A stretch of DNA of 64,000 nt, from assembly GCA_905221605.1 (NCBI GenBank), contig CAJNDS010002580.1, positions 289,693-353,692 of the forward strand, given 5' to 3'. The first letter of the stretch is position 1, and each line of letters starts with the position of its first letter. The translations under genes and the position numbers were made by a program. Positions 63,455 to 64,000 of the stretch are shown here, piece after piece. The DNA is from Symbiodinium natans. Taxonomy: Eukaryota > Sar > Dinophyceae > Suessiales > Symbiodiniaceae. A model generated the notes under the pieces. The model had not been told where the DNA came from. It worked only from the letters and a program-made list of their open reading frames with translations, and did no database searches.

Positions 63455-63945
63455 CCCGTGGTGGTGGTCCCGTGGTGGTGGTCCGTGGTCCCGTGGTATT
63501 CGTCGTGGTGGTCCCACAGCGTGGTGGTGGTCCCGTGGTGGTGGTGCTCCTTTGGTAGTGGTGGTCTGTCGCGGTGGTGGTGGTGGTGGTGGTGGTCCCT
63601 TGTGGCCGTCGTGGTGGTCCCATGGTGGTGGCCGGGTGGCGGTGGTCCGTGGCGGTGGTCCGCGGTGGTGGTCTCGTGGTGGTGGTTCCGTGGTGGTGGT
63701 CCTGTGGTGGTTGTCTCGTGGTGGTGGTCCCGTGGTGGTCCCGTGGTGGTGGTCCCGTGGTGGTGGTCCGTGGTGGTTGGTCCGTGGTGGTGGTCCGTGG
63801 CGGGGGTCCGTGCGGGTGGTTGTGTTGGTGGTCGTGGTGGTGGTCTCGTGGTGGTGGTCTTGTGGTGGTGGTCTCGTGGTGGTGGTGGTCTTGTGGTGGT
63901 GGTCTCGTGGTGGTGTCTCGTGGTGGTGGTCTCGTGGGGATGGGC
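63455..63945. repeat. GTGGTGGTCCCGTG-type minisatellite
   Basis: About 490 bases of variants of CGTGGTGGTGGTCC, with unit length drifting between 9 and 15 bases. Open frames through it encode Trp/Val/Gly on the + strand and Thr/His/Pro on the minus strand; these are by-products of the repeat, not genes. The array continues close to the window end. Confidence 0.85.
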
Positions 63946-64000
63946 CGTGGTTTGGGATCTTCTTTTCAGGAATGCCTGGATCATTTGAATTTCGATTCAT

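Noticed and set aside
63241-64000. Frames of 240-310 residues at the right edge (Trp/Val/Gly on +, Thr/His/Pro on minus)
   Set aside because: They are read-through of the GTGGTGGTC minisatellite and have no non-repeat domain.
1-64000. A CRISPR array, bacterial operons or a toxin-antitoxin pair
   Set aside because: The tandem repeats present (8.96-9.70, 41.96-42.76, 63.46-63.95 kb) lack uniform spacers, and gene structure is intron-rich and eukaryotic.
1-64000. A copy of the dinoflagellate spliced-leader sequence or SL RNA gene
   Set aside because: A scan by eye for its conserved TTTTGGCTCAAG end found no match.

Overview
This window looks like nuclear DNA of a dinoflagellate, most likely of the Symbiodiniaceae/Suessiales type. 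The evidence is: intron-rich genes all reading on the + strand; introns that begin with GC as well as GT and end in AG followed by G; very long or repeat-rich introns; shreds of dinoflagellate-type non-LTR retrotransposons; homopolymer G/C tracts; and scattered TTTAGGG-like (CCCTAAA) motifs. There are no operons or bacterial ribosome-binding sites. Species assignment is inference. Exon boundaries come from reading frames and AG acceptors seen by eye, without transcripts, so ends are approximate unless a phase match is stated.

Layout. 1-5 kb: the last exon of one gene (3-92) and a few isolated coding-like exons in mostly empty sequence. 5.3-15.6 kb: a repeat island holding a minus-strand LINE reverse-transcriptase fragment, at least three + strand copies or fragments of a second retroelement family (best copy 11.3-14.8 kb, all broken), a 69-bp minisatellite, a 519-bp terminal-inverted-repeat element and long purine and pyrimidine tracts. 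15.6-17.5 kb: no recognisable gene. 17.5-23.85 kb: a multi-exon gene for a long coiled-coil protein with two exons of about 2 kb. 24-30.2 kb: scattered exons of one or two unrecognised genes ending at 27310 and 30190.

30.2-35.3 kb is a compact block of three genes: a multi-pass membrane protein (30228-31505), a single-pass membrane protein spread over three phase-matched exons (about 32133-34118), and a small protein with two PDZ-like domains (34566-35275). 36.0-45.8 kb: another coiled-coil gene built of many tiny phase-0 exons. Within it, two exon types of 69 and 66 nt alternate as a tandemly duplicated pair, and one of its introns carries a 2.0-kb AT-rich inverted-repeat element. 47.1-48.3 kb: the one gene recognised with near certainty, the RNA exosome cap subunit RRP4 (EXOSC2). 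49.2-54.03 kb: an unrecognised multi-exon gene. 54.45-62.65 kb: a gene that starts with a very acidic exon and continues through many short helical, partly HEAT/ARM-like exons to a stop at 62652. 62.9-64 kb: a foldback repeat and a GTGGTGGTC-type minisatellite.

Apart from RRP4 (3'-5' RNA processing and decay), the genes cannot be tied to pathways from sequence alone. The most unusual features are the tandem alternating exon pairs, the repeated use of GC-AG introns with exact phase matches, and the retroelement family whose C-terminal region resembles a zinc-knuckle plus restriction-like endonuclease.
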